A stretch of DNA of 64,000 bases from Pictodentalium vernedei. Its lineage: Eukaryota; Mollusca; Scaphopoda; Dentaliida; Dentaliidae. The stretch is from the NCBI GenBank assembly GCA_031216915.1, contig CM062289.1:64053741-64117740 (forward strand), written 5' to 3'. Numbering within the stretch: the first letter of the stretch is position 1; each line of letters opens with the position of its first letter. The notes under the pieces were generated by a model. It saw only the letters and a program-made list of their open reading frames with translations. It was not told where the DNA came from and searched no databases. This document shows, piece after piece, positions 1-12,200 of this stretch. Position numbers and translations under genes: made by a program.

Positions 1-520
1 CCAGCACGTTCCACACTTTCATGCTGCTTCTGAAAGGAAGATGAGCCACGTGATCATGAGAACTTCATCTAAAAAGCTAGATTTCTACCATCGTTTTTTG
101 ACGGTGTGCAGTGATCTAATGGTTTAGGTGCTGGACTCCTGATTGCCAGGCGGTGTTGCTGAGAGTTCGAATCCCAGCGGGGGACCAGAAACCAACATTC
201 TAAATTCTTCTAAAACATGATTGTGTCCTTCGAAAAACACACAGGCCCATGTCAGTCTTTGTCTCAGAGCAACCACAGCACTTTCGTTGTATTGTAGCCA
301 GCACGTTCCACACTTTCATGCTAGTGCTGAAAGAAAGATGAACCAAGTGATCATGAGAACTTCATCCTAAAAGCTAGATTCCAACCATCGTTTTTCGATG
401 GTGTGCAATAGTCTACTGGTTTAGGTGTTGGATTCCCGATTGCCAGGTGGTGTTGCCAAAGGTTCGAATCCCTGTGGGGGATCAGAAACTAACATTCTAA
501 ATTCCTCTAAACCCGATTGT
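1..520 (+). repeat. tRNA-derived SINE monomers, end of a tandem array
   Basis: Two head-to-tail monomers of about 297 bp. Each has a tRNA-like segment with an A-box-like stretch (near 115-125 and 410-420) and a B box of the GGTTCGAATCC type (near 163-175 and 461-472), followed by a tail that is the same in every monomer (AACATTCTAAATTC, then ACACACAGGCCCATG, then CAGCACGTTCCACACTTTCATG). A-box wording resembles tRNA-Glu, but the anticodon arm and acceptor do not fold cleanly, so these are SINE promoters and not tRNA genes. The array continues left of the window. Confidence 0.7.
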
Positions 521-939
521 GCTCTTCGAAAGCACACATACCACCACAAGTGGGATAAATTTGGTGAAAACATTTGATTCGCATGAAATTACTTGAGATC
601 CTTCAAAACTCATTTCAAAACACAAACAAGAAGCCCCACAGGGCCTGAAGCGCTCGCCTTGAACAGAACCCAATATAAACAGATTCAAGAATGAATCTAC
701 ATTAAGCAATTAATCTCCATAAGATCCATTGTCAATCCGTGAGCCCCTCAGTAGTGACTGAAAGAGTTCAAGCATCATGCCTTTTCTTCACTTGATCATA
801 ATGTAAAAAGTGAAGCTCCCTTATGGAGCCCCTTGAGTTCCCCTATGTGGATTAATCTTAGTTACACACCTCTAGAGGGTACTTAATGAAAAAAGAAAAA
901 AAATCTAATTCTTAAGCAACATGGCCAATTCCTGCTACC

Positions 940-2200
940 ATAGGGAGCCCAAGTATTAGCCCAGGAACTCGATTTATTGTATACCAAATATGAAAGCATT
1001 CTGGCTGGTGGATCTGAAGAAGATGATTTTTAAAGAAATTTCCTCATATTGCAGTTAAGTTAAAATCCGGGCAACCATTTATAAACGGTAGTACAACAAA
1101 TATGAGATGTTGTATACCAAATATGAAAGCATTTCGACTGGTGGTTCTGGAGAAGATGATTTTTTCCACTGTTGCACTAAGCTAAAATTCGGACTACCAT
1201 AGGGAGCACAAATATTAACCCAGGAACCCAATCTGAACAACCTTGAATCGGACTCCCCCAGAGATGTTGCAAACCAAATATGAAAGGATTCTGACTGGTG
1301 AATCTGAAAATTTTTCAAGAAATTCCCTTATATTTCTCAAAGTTAAAATTTGGGTTCCCATAGAAGCCCAAATATCCACCCAGGCACATCGACTTGAACA
1401 AAGTGTAATCTGCCCCCCCCCCCCCCTTCCCTAAGGATGTTGTATACCTGATATGAAAGCATGCTGACTGGTGGATCTGAAGAAGAATTTTTTAAAGGAA
1501 TCCTAAATATTAACCTATGGACCCGATTCGAGCAAACTTGAAGATTTTTAAAAATTATGCCCCATATTGCACTAACTTCAAATTTGGACTTGCGTCAGGA
1601 AATATTGATTCAAGAAATACCTTTGATGTTTTAATTTCTTTTGCTGAATCTTGAAACAAATGGCTTGAGTTTTACAAAGTAGCTGCCTGAAATCAAAGCA
1701 ACATTACATAAAAATGACCTTTGTGCCATTTAATAGTGAAAGTTAATATGCGTTTCACGGAAAATAAAACCTTTCAAGGAAATAACAAGATAGTTGACCT
1801 TTTTTTTTAAATTGCAGACAATGACATTTTTAAAATGAGTTTGAGCTGCAAAGTTTCACAATGTTAGCATTATATAAGGGCAATGCAAAGCCCTCAAGCC
1901 TAAGTCGCCAGCGAACTGTATCAGTCAATCAAGGGTCATAACTCTTGTAAAAATTTAGGTTTCTTCCGGGTACTCCTGCTGAAGGTGCTGAATACAAAAT
2001 ATCAAAAGATTATGACTGTTGGACCTGAAGATTTTCAAAAAATATTCCTCATATTAGCTAAAATAAAAATGCTTCAGCTTGCATCAGATTTGAAAACTTT
2101 GAACCTAAACCTGACCCTGACTCCCCCTCTCCCTCCCAATATGATGGTGTATAACGAAAATCAAAGGATTCTAAACAGTGGATCTGAAAAAGATGTTTAA
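940..2200. repeat. Degenerate 130-180 bp tandem repeat with poly-C tract
   Basis: At least six diverged monomers start with a motif close to ACCAAATATGAAAGCATTCT, at about 983, 1117, 1270, 1447, 1996 and 2151. Each is followed by a variant of GACTGGTGGATCTGAAGAAG. A C-tract of 14 bases lies at 1413-1426. Short open frames here are not conserved as proteins. Function unknown; it looks like an old dispersed satellite. Confidence 0.65.
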
Positions 2201-2255
2201 AGAAAATTTCTCACATTGCACTGAGTTTTAATTTGGGTCCCGATATGAATATTTC

Positions 2256-2732
2256 ACTGAGTGAGTGCTAGAAGCCACTGTGAGAACATTAAAAAAATGA
2301 GGACACTAGATCAAAATTAAACGTTTTCCTTGCTAACATTTCATATTCAGTGAGATACAAATATTATTTTGTTTGTATAAATTTGTTCTATTATAAATTA
2401 TTGGAGAGTGCTTGTTGGCACTGTCCAATAATTTTTAATAAAGCAAACTTTGAATAACAAATTGCGACCTCCAAAATTAGTTTAGTTCAGTTAACTGGTT
2501 GAGGGCTAGATTATTTTTGGTGGTCTGAATTTTTCATCAAAACTTGTTTATTACAAATTTTTGGAGAGTACCACAGGCACTTTCCAATAATTTGTAATTG
2601 AAGAAATTCATTTAAACAAAATATTATGTGCGTTTGACTTAATACGGAAGACAAGCTAGACAAATGTTGGCTTTTGCATTGATACCCTTAATTTTTGAAA
2701 GCCCTGACAGTGGCTTCTAGCACTCAATCAGT
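2256..2732. mobile_element. 477-bp MITE with 26-bp terminal inverted repeats and inner hairpins
   Basis: Left end ACTGAGTGAGTGCTAGAAGC matches the reverse complement of the right end (ACTGATTGAGTGCTAGAAGC), and the match continues through CCACTGT. Inside are two related hairpins built on TTGGAGAGT, one near 2392-2444 (one mismatch here) and a weaker one near 2546-2600. It has no ORF, so it is non-autonomous. I could not define the target duplication or the superfamily. Confidence 0.65.
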
Positions 2733-3231
2733 TCAGTTCTGTATCTAGTTATATTACTGAAATTTGTAGTTATCAATATTCCTCATATTGCACAAAGTTA
2801 CAATTATGATCCTCAAAAGAATGTACAAATATGTATATCTAGTTATATTACACAAATTTATGTTTAGCAAATTTCATTTAGAAATGGTACTTTATGCTGA
2901 TACAATTTGGCAGTCGAGGACAAGGTCCAACTTTTGTTAATCTCAGGTAAGTATATCAACATGAAGATAAACTGCCAACATACACACACACCTTGTTTAT
3001 TTCCCACCTGAATGTTTTCGCTGTTCTATTTAAACAACTAATTTTACTGAGAATTGCTTATGTACTTGATGGCGATAAAAATCAGTCTGGAGAGACATGC
3101 ACTTATGGATAAGAGGCCACAAATAAGAAAACTCACAAAATTTCACAAGACTAAATTTCTTTTCATTCATTACTAACAATGTGTAGATCACAATACAAAT
3201 AAATAATAAATAAATCTGGATATTGGTTTTA

Positions 3232-3325
3232 GGTTGGTTAGTTAGTTGAATGGTTATTTGTTTGGTTGGTCAGGTGTTGGGGTGGTCAGTTGGTTAGTTG
3301 ATTGATTGGTTGGTTGGTTGAGTTG
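3232..3325 (+). repeat. TTGG/TTAG-rich simple repeat
   Basis: Imperfect tandem GGTT, GGTTAGTT and GATTGGTT words. The same kind of repeat recurs once more in every unit next to the LINE or TIR element. Confidence 0.8.
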
Positions 3326-3699
3326 TTTGGCCATAATGTTTCAGTTTCATGTACAACACACGTAGATGTCAAACTTCTACAACAACAAACAAATCTCTTT
3401 CACATCTCCTGCAATCAAATCATGACTGAAGACAAATAATTTATAAAAAATAATGAGACATAATTAACTCCTGCAAATGTTTAGAAATTTCAATTGTTAA
3501 ACTTCAAAAACATTCTTATCACTCTCCTATAATCAGTTTGTATCTGCTAAACAGTAAGCATGAGTTGAAAGAAATAAAAATTAAAGAAAATTCTCAGGAG
3601 TATACAAAATATTATTGAAGAGCAGCACTTGAAAAATGTAGAAGAGACACAAAATGAATTTCTCTGCAGATCCTATCCATTTTAATATTATTACATTGT

Positions 3700-4590
3700 T
3701 AATGTCGTTATACGTTTTGGGTCCAAATACTCAATTCCCATTGGTCAGCTGGGTGAAAACGTCATGACCAAATGTAAATCATTTTCCAATAAATACATTT
3801 GGTCGAACTTTGATCCGCATTTACGGTAGAGCTCAGTTGACAGAACGTAATTCGGGCGGTGTTTGGGCGGGTTTTTAACTTTTAGCGCCTCTCGCAGTGA
3901 TCAACTCCGCTGATATTTCTTTGGTGACGTTTCCCAACTATGGCATAAAGCTCGTTACTAAAATACTCGTATCCATTTCTAAAGTTGTGAAAATTAAAAA
4001 TCAGGGTTGTGCGCTTTGTATTTTGTGTGAGGGTGGTTTTTCGTCTCGTTCGTTCGTACATGTTTTATTTCGCCTTTCTGCTTTGTTGTTTGGTAAAAAG
4101 TAGTTTAAACAGTTACGGAATGTAATTATAAGAATTGAATTCAATTTTTATAATCTTTATTGGAGTATGAACGTGTGGGAATGGGTACAAATTATATATG
4201 ATTCCCTATAATCTTTATTGGAGTATGAACGTGTGGGAATGGGTACAAATTATGTATGAATCCCGGAATTGACCCGCATTTACGGTAGAGCGCAGATGAC
4301 AGAATGTAATTCGGGCAGTGTTTGGGCGGGTTTTTAACTTTTAGCGCCTCTCGCAGTGATCAACTCCGCTGCTGTTTCTTTGGTAACATTTCCCAACTAT
4401 GGCATAAAGCCCGTTACTAAAATACTCGTATCCATTTCTAACGTTGTGAAAATTAAAAAATCAGAGTTGTGCGCTTTGTATTTTGTGTGAGGGTGGTTTT
4501 TTCGCCTCGTTCGTTCGTACATGTTTTATTTCGTCTTTCTGCTTTGTTTGGTAAAAAGTAGTTTAAACTTTTACGGAATGTAATTATAAG
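3700..4590 (+). promoter_or_regulatory. Promoter-like GC-richer patch with a 449-bp local duplication
   Basis: Contains an inverted CCAAT box (CCCATTGGTCA), a CAGCTG E-box, an AACGTCATGAC CRE-like site, a 10-bp inverted repeat GACCAAATGT/ACATTTGGTC and GGGCGG boxes. It stands out from the AT-rich surroundings. The segment from about 3822 recurs from about 4271. A 68-codon frame at 3897-4103 starts from a non-ATG codon, is frameshifted in the second local copy and resembles no family I know, so I do not call it a gene. Promoter activity is inference from motifs only. Confidence 0.25.
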
Positions 4591-4740
4591 AATTGAATGC
4601 AAATTTTATAATCTTTATTGGAGTATGATCGTGTGGGAATGGGTACAAATTATGTATGTATCCCTATAATTCATACATAATTTGTACCCATTCCCACACG
4701 TTCATACTCCAATAAAGATTATAAAAATTGCATTCAATTC
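4590..4740. repeat. Fold-back palindrome, arms about 73 bp
   Basis: The left arm (GAATTGAATGCAAATTTTAT onward) is followed almost at once by its reverse complement ending GCATTCAATTC. The arm motif CTTTATTGGAGTATGA also occurs as a direct repeat upstream at about 4132-4266. The right arm carries AATAAA on the plus strand. It would form a very stable cruciform or hairpin. Confidence 0.75.
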
Positions 4741-5137
4741 TTAAATCATTATGGCAAGAAATAATAATAAATAAAATAATAAAATAAAAACATTTCCAAA
4801 AGAGGCCTTCAGGTTTAAATTAAACCAGAGTTGCCATCAGCTCAGCTTCCCAAACACAGGCTTGTTTGATTCAAATATGTGCATGAAAGAATGAGGCGAT
4901 TACCAGACAGATATTTTTATCACTAGAAATAAATCAAAGCAACTTTCCAAGTATCTCTCAGAATTCAAATTTCAAAATGGCAGCGCTCATCAATAGAATT
5001 ATCTTGAGGTGTCGATGATCAGGTGTTTGAAACTAGGTCACCACAATGAAAACAGCTGATCGAGATGAATTTTGTGTCCTTTAAAAATAAAAGGTACAAA
5101 CATCTTTTGCTTTTTAATAGTTTTATCAACAGTTTAA

Positions 5138-6758
5138 CAGTATTGGGGCGAATGCATTGCAAATGTATTGAATACGAATACGAATACTTTGAAATTTTAT
5201 GAATACGAATACACAAATTTCAAATGTATTTGAATACGAATACTTTACAATGTATCCATGAATACAAATATGAATACTTGAATACTTTTCAAAATTATTT
5301 CTTGTAAATGGATGATAATTTGATCATTCTTATTGGGATTAAGGGTATAAGGGATTATAGGTGAAGAATGAGTTTTTCAGAGGGCAGATTTCTTAATCCT
5401 TAAGAATCCAGTCAACATTGGGGAGCTGGCAGCTATTCGTCGTTGCTCGGTGGTTCTCTCCGGGTACTCCGGCTTCCTCCACCCGTAAAACTGTCACGGT
5501 CATGATTAGCCATTGTGCTTAAATATGTGACCTTAAACATCAATAAATAGATAAATAAATAATCCAATCAACAGAGATAAGTTGGTATTAATGATAAACA
5601 AAAGAAATAAATAAAAATTTCAAACAACAATTAGCAAAATGTACATAGTACTCATCCAATGTTTTGTTGTTTAGTGCATACACAGTAAACACGTTTTTAA
5701 TTGATTCAACAAAAAGACAATTATTATACATTAGCAACAAAAATATTATACTTGACTTTTTGCTTCCTTATTTTTCAAATAATATTGGTATTATGTCAAA
5801 GAAGCCATAAAAATATGGATGCCATTGCAGCCAGCACTTCTGTGTAAAAATTGCAGAACAATACCAATTTTTATCATTTTTTCTGTATGACTTTTTAACT
5901 TTTTGTCTAAAAAGCATAGTTTATCATCCCTCATTGGAATGAGCTCGTTTTAAATATATATATATATATATATATATCATCATATACATACTATCAGCGC
6001 CAATTCTTATTCTATTTTTTCAGGATTTTTTGTTTCTTCTAAACTGCATCTTATGACCCCAAAGTAGAGTCATACGATGCAGTTTGGAAGGAAAAAATGG
6101 AAAAATAAAATCATTAAATAGGGAACTGTGAGAAATTAACACAATTTTTTGCGTATTTTTTAAAGTTTTTTTCTTCTAAGCTGCATTTTATGATCCCCAA
6201 TAATGTCTATTAAGTGTGGCTTCTTTGCTTCATGTCTTTTTTTAACATTTAAACATACATTGCTGGTGAGAATAAAAAAACTGGCCAGTGCTATTCACAA
6301 AAATCAATTAAGCAATTACTGCACTATTGGAAAAATGTTGTAATTCAAGCACAATAATTTTACAGATCTATCAGTCTACACCTTAATTCTATTATTGCTG
6401 TAGAAAAATATTAGATTAGTATTAATTGGATAATGGAGTTGTTTAGGGAATAAAAATCAATACTTTGGCCAGACGGATATCCTTTGCCCTAAGTCATTAA
6501 AGTGAATTAGCCTGTTGCTGTTAAAAGGCACTTCAAAAGTATTAGTTTAATTCTTTACTACTTTCTAATAGAGATAATCACAATATTTTTTTACAGATAC
6601 TGTATACATGTGTATTAAAACAAGAAAAGTATTCAAAAAGTATTCATGAATACACCTCAAATTTGACTGTATTCGAATACGAATACTTTAAAATAGCATA
6701 AATACTGAATACTTGAAAAATGTATTGAATAGGACTGAATACGAATACCCCAACCCTG
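5138..6758. mobile_element. hAT-like non-autonomous element with 8-bp target duplication
   Basis: B units have an uninterrupted sequence here, so the ends are visible. The element starts CAGTATTGGGG and ends CCCCAACCCTG, imperfect inverted repeats with the CAG...CTG ends typical of hAT. It is flanked by CAGTTTAA (5130-5137) and CAGCTTCA (6759-6766), an 8-bp duplication with two mismatches. Both subterminal regions are packed with GAATAC/GTATTC words, as hAT elements often repeat transposase-binding motifs near their ends. No transposase ORF. It contains a (TA)n run near 5955-5978 and a nested SINE/LINE tail. Confidence 0.7.
5409..5564 (+). mobile_element. Nested SINE/LINE 3'-end fragment
   Basis: Contains CTCTCCGGGTACTCCGGC and CTTCCTCCACCCGTAAAACT, a wording common at the 3' ends of animal non-LTR elements, and ends in ATAAATAGATAAATAAATA, an A-rich tail. 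GC content is higher than in the surrounding hAT-like element. Family not assigned. Confidence 0.5.
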
Positions 6759-6984
6759 CAGCTTCATGATTTTCGGACAGGTTAATGCCAAGCCTATATA
6801 TCTTTTGAAACCGATTGCAAATCAACACTTGAATCATTTCAAAACTGCCAAATGCTTTGATGGATAATTTACAGGATTTTTGGCCCAAGGAGATCTTTTT
6901 CTGGGAAGTCGGGAACAATGTTAAATACCCGGAAATGTCCCGCCATTTCTGGAGGTTAAACATGTCTGGTTTGGTAGATCAGTT

Positions 6985-7082
6985 GGCTGGTTGTAGGTTT
7001 GTGGTTGATTGCTTGGTTAATTGGCTGGATGGTTAGTTGGTTGGTTGGTTGGTTGGTTGGATGGTTAGTTGGTTGGTTCCTA
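6985..7082 (+). repeat. TTGG simple repeat, LINE insertion site and TIR-element empty site
   Basis: GGTT-rich tract. The TA at 6994-6995 is the unoccupied target where B units carry the 3.57-kb TIR element; the LINE sits about 90 bp further on. Confidence 0.8.
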
Positions 7083-7865
7083 GGGGGGGTTGATCATCCC
7101 CTACTAGGCGGGTCCTCAGGTGGCGGATAGAGGACGGCCTGCTCAATTGGGCAGGTTTGCTGTTTTTTTAATTAGCAGGTTTGCCCAATTGAGCTGGTTT
7201 GCTGCGGAATATACGAATACGCAGCCCCGGACCAAAATGGTCAATCCTGCTTATGCCATCTTGCAGGCACCTTGTTCTCCCGTGAGGTGCGAACATGACG
7301 CTATAGAGGACGGGATCCTGCTGGTTGAGGACGTAGCGCCCCGGTTAGGGCAGCTCTTGGTATTTTCACTGAGGTCATCAGACTTCTGTGGAAGTATTGA
7401 CGGTATAGTCCAATACACCAGTTCGGCCAATACTTTGTGGCGGGGAATGTTGGTCATTCCGTCCCGGCTTGATTAATCGGGAGCCCAGTGACGTTACGTG
7501 GGACATTTAGTGATCGCTGAACTAGCCGTTACAATATTTTATTCCCATTTTGTTGTGTAGCAAGCATGGATAAGACTGCCCTAAACAACTCATTTTTCTA
7601 TTTCACACTATTGCACTGTCTGTATAAAACGCTCGTCTACACTGACATTTCCTCAGGGTACGGCTTGTTGATCGACCACTATTGGATAGCGTGGCATAAC
7701 GGGTCAATCAGTTAGCATATATGATTCGTTATCAATGTTGGCTGAGTATACTATTTGCGTACTGGCGGTGCCGTCGACTGGAGACCCGTCGACTATGTGC
7801 ATCCCCTTGTTGGGCTCAGGGTAAGGGTGTCAGCCGCGTGTAGTGAATTTTAAAAACAAAAAAAT
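7083..7865 (+). promoter_or_regulatory. LINE copy 1 5' leader (probable internal promoter region)
   Basis: GC-richer than its surroundings and lies upstream of the first ORF1 ATG at 7866. It holds a perfect 13-bp inverted repeat GCTCAATTGGGCA (7141-7153) / TGCCCAATTGAGC (7182-7194). A 118-codon open frame at 7120-7476 begins with GTG, has no ATG start and no family resemblance, so I read it as leader. Promoter role follows from the known biology of LINEs, not from an identified motif. Confidence 0.5.
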
Positions 7866-9243
7866 ATGGAAACAAAAACCAAAAAAAATAAAAGACTGCA
7901 TGTATCGAATACTAGTTCTGACTCTGATTCAGGAACAACTATTTCAGAACCACAACCAATGAAAACTTGGCCAAAGTTCATTGTAATTACTTCAAAAGAT
8001 GAGACGAAAAAGCTACCTCCATCAATCCCTTTGCTTTGGAAAAACCAATTAAAGGGATTGCTGGAACTGTAAAAGGGGTAAAGAAATTAAGATCTGGCAG
8101 CCTACTAGTTGAATGTGCTAATCACACTCAGGCCTTCAACTTACTTAAAGTAACAAAACTTATTGACATGGAAGTTAAGGTGAGCTCTCACGCATCCCTC
8201 TATAGCAGCCGAGGTGTTGCAAGAACGCGAGAGCTTGCTGATCTTACTGAGGCTGACATATTAACCTCAGGGAGTGACTGGAGTAAGGCGACTTACCATC
8301 AGAAAAAATGAAACAACAATAAATACAAATACATATTTCATGAATTTTAATTCTTCTCAACCACCAAAGTCACTCAAAGTAGGCTATTTGAACATCCGAG
8401 TGGATCTATACATACCGAATCAACTTAGATGTTTCAAGTGTCAGAATATGGACATGGTAAAGATTCTTGCCGTGGTCAAACAACATGCCACAAGTGCAGC
8501 CAACAGCACGATGAGCCATGTACAAATGATATAATTAAATGCATAAATTGTCAGGGCAGTCATATGTCCTCTTCCAAGGATTGCCCTGTATGGAAAAAAG
8601 AAAAGGAGATACAAAAATTAAGTGTGAAAAACAGATTAGCTTTAAGGAAGCTAGAGACATAGTATCCACTATGCCTGGCATGTCAACATCTATCCCATCT
8701 TACGCAACAGCCTTGAAGCGGAAAATACCAACAACATCCACAGATTGTCAGACAGACCTTACATGGCTCACTGGCCCAATACCAGCATTTGTTAACCCCT
8801 TCACCCTTGGTCATACAGATATTAACATACCAAAAGCTATACAAACGGAAGAACTGATACCAAATACAAAAGAACCAAAGCAAAACCAAACCAAAGTGGA
8901 ACGGAGAAAGGAACGAACACAGAAAAAGCTAGGTGGTCAAAATACCAATCAAACTCAACGAATTAAACAAAAACAAGAAAACAAACAGGAAGTAAAAACG
9001 AATCAGAGTCAGAGAGCCAGAAATAAGGAAAATTCAAACAGAACCCCAAAGAAACTACAAAATGTAGTCACTAGAAATATATTTGAGGGTTTAGAAGCTA
9101 TGTCAGTTGATGATTGCATCACTGACACATTCGATGGTCCAAACCGCCGAAGTTCTTCGCTGGGTAGGTCCCCCAGTGACAAATCTCCTCTAAAATCAAA
9201 TATTATTCCCTTAACACCTGACATTCCACACCATTATGGATAG
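7866..9243 (+). pseudogene. LINE copy 1 ORF1, gag-like protein with CCHC zinc knuckles (broken)
   Basis: ORF1 proteins of this class bind the element RNA. It starts at ATG 7866. After a Ser-rich N-terminus comes the family's conserved block WPKFIVITS...GIAGTVKGVKKLRSGSLL (an RRM-like region, in a shifted frame), then knuckles around 8428-8600 (CHKCSQQHDEPC, CINCQGSHMSSSKDC), then a Lys/Gln/Asn-rich basic tail ending at 9243. Lesions against copy 2: one A missing near 8007; an 11-nt deletion near 8264; one A missing near 8446 inside the first knuckle. A further shift near 8617 is shared with copy 2. The stop codon overlaps the ORF2 start (ATGGATAG, 8 nt), a normal arrangement for bicistronic LINEs. 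Confidence 0.8.
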
Positions 9244-12200
9244 TACAAACTACCACAATATATTACAGTGGAAATGCTGAGGTTTTAGAGATAATTTCAA
9301 TGAACTCGGACTGCTAAGTCAAAAATATCAACCTGCGGCTTTTGTCTGCAGGAAACACTCCTAAAGAAACCAGACAATCAAGACTATTGCGCTTTTAAGG
9401 GTTATACAACGTATAACACTTGGGCAGACGAAGCTGATCTTCATGTTCGTGGGACATCTGTCTTAGTTAGAAATGATATTATCCACAGTTCTGTAAATTT
9501 ACATACAAATTTACAGGCTGTGGCGGTACGCCTAACTTTAGACAAAACGATTACATATCTCCAAACCAAGTTCTGCCGATGCAAGATCTGGAACGACTTG
9601 TTGATCAGCTTCCAACACCCTATATTTTAATGGGGGATTTTAATGCTCATAGTCCTCTTTGGGGTGCTTCATGCAGCAAAGAGGATGTAAAGGGTAAAAC
9701 CGTTGAAGGGTTCATTACTCAGCATGACTTGTGTTTGTTTAATGATGGGTCACATACTTACCTGTATCCTGCATCTGGTTCGTACACGTCAATCGATCTC
9801 ACAATTACAAGCCCTTCCCTTTTCCTGGATTTTTCTTGGAAAGTGGAAGATGACTTGTGTGGAAGTGACCACTTCCCAATTGTTTTGGAGGGTGTTGTTC
9901 CTGCAGGGGATGAGAGGGTGCCCCGGTGGAAATTTAAAAAAGCAAACTGGTACACTTTCTCATCGTTGTGTTGCGAGCGACTCACTCAAGATACGTTTGA
10001 CGCCACTTCTGATCCTGTGGAACATTTCTCTGCCACATTACTTGACATTGCAAACACAGTTATCCCTAAAACCTCGGCAGATCCTAAACGTTTCCATAAA
10101 CCATGGTTTGATATGGATTGTAAACAGGCTATCCATAAACGTAAAAAAGTTGAACGCGATTTTAACAAGTCACCAACGACGAATAATTTGGATAAATTAT
10201 TTATTAATCGGGCTCAAACCCGACGCTCATTAAACAAAAGAAGAAAACTTCCTGGCAAAATTATGTTTCAAAATTAAATCAAAATACCGCCATCAAAAAA
10301 GTCTGGAAAATGGTTCAAAAAATTAAAGGTAAAGAAACAAAATCTACTGTACAACACCTTGAACAAAATAATATTAAAATAACATCTAAAAAAGACATTT
10401 CGAACACTTTGGCTTCCATCTTTTCTAAGAACTCCTCTTCTGAAAATTGCACTCCCCAGTTTGTCCAGTTTAAAAATCAACAGGAGAAACACAAATTCAA
10501 ATTTCAATCTGATAATCATGAAAATTATAATGAACCGTTTTCAATTGATGAGCTGTCAGCGTCGTTGAGTAAAGCAAAAGATACAGCCACTGGTCCTGAT
10601 GAAATCCATTACCAAATTTAAAAACATTTGCCGCCTTCATCGCTCCAACTTTTGCTTTCTATATTTAATGATATATGGGTGACTGGCCAGTTTCCATCCT
10701 CCTGGCGTAAAGCAACAGTCATTCCCATTCCCAAGCCTGACAAGGACCACTGCAATCCAACCAACTACAGACCAATAGCACTCACGAGTTGCCTCTGTAA
10801 AACCATGGAAAGGATGATCAATGATCGGCTTGTTTGGCTTCTGGAATCGAACAGTCTGCTGGCGGATGTTCAGTGTGGTTTCAGAAACCAGAGGAGCACT
10901 ATCGAATATTTGGTCCGCCTTGAAACATTCATAAGAAATGCCTTTGCCAGAAGGGAGCACGTGGTCGCCGTGTTCTTTGATCTGGAGAAGGCATATGACA
11001 CTACATGGAAGTATGGGATTTTGGGAGACCTCTTCAACATGGGGTTGAGAGGCAGAATGCCAATTTTTATTGAAAATTTTTTGAAGGACCGCAAATTTCA
11101 GGTTCGTCTTGGGTCAACATTATCCGACCCTCACGACCAGGAATTGGGGGTACCTCAGGGTGGTATTCTATCTGTTACCCTTTTATCAATAAAGATCAAC
11201 AGTATTGTTACGACTATTGAAAAAAATGTTGACTCTTCACTGTATGTGGATGATTTCCTCATCTGCTATAGTAGCAAGAATATGCCTGCTATTGAGCGCA
11301 AACTTCAGCTGTCTTTGACTAAGATTCAGAATTGGGCTACAGAAAACGGTTTTAAGTTTTCTAAATGTAATACGAATTGTGTTCATTTCTGTAAACTCCG
11401 GAAACACCACCTTGACCCGGAGTTATTTTTAGATGGAACTCCTATTAGAGTTGTAAAGGAAATGAAATTCCTTGGCTTGTTGTTTGATGAGAAACTCAGT
11501 TTTAGGTCTCACATCAAACAACTCAAGGTTAAATGCAAGAAAGCACTTTATCTTCTGAAGGTTGTTGGCAGCACTGACTGGGGTGCTGACCAAAATACTT
11601 TGCTCCATCGGTGTAGAGCATTTGTACGGTCAAAGTTGGATTATGGTTGTATGGTTTATGGTTCGGCTAGGAAATCCTATCTGAAACCTCTTGATGCCAT
11701 CCATAATAGTGGTATCAGGATTAGTCTTGGTGCGTTTCGTACGTCACCTATAGACTCTCTTCTTGTCGAGGCAGGTGACACTTCTCTAGAGAAGCGTCGA
11801 GTCAAACTCTCTTTACAGTATGTTTCTAAATTATCTGCGAATCCTTCAAATCCTGCTTACCTTTGTGTTTTTAAACCGCAAAATAAACTGTTTTTTGACA
11901 AAAATCCAAACCAGATTCCTCCTTTGGGACTCAGAATCCAACCCCATATGAAGACCGCTGGTGTTGCTCCTGATTCTGTGACAGAGAACTGTAAACCAGA
12001 TATACCCCCTTGGCGTCTGTCAAAACCCAAGGTTATTTTAGATCTGGCCTCTTCTAAAAAGGCAAATACAAATTCTTTGCAATTTAAGCAAGCGTATGCC
12101 GAGATTAACCCTCACTATAGAGCACACACTATGTTCTATACAGATGGATCCAAGGATAATGATAGAGTGTCATGTGCTGTTGTTAGTGGTGATCAAACCA

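Noticed and set aside
497-709. 70-codon minus-strand frame present in A1, B2, B3 and A2
   Set aside because: Lies across the SINE end and anonymous repeat; it is lost in B1 by small changes, and no protein family is recognised.
3897-4103. 68-codon frame seen in all five units
   Set aside because: Begins with a non-ATG codon (GTG), is frameshifted in the A-unit local duplicate and has no recognised domain.
7120-7476. 118-codon open frame conserved in both LINE copies
   Set aside because: It starts at GTG, has no ATG start or family resemblance, and lies in the LINE leader; conservation reflects recent duplication.
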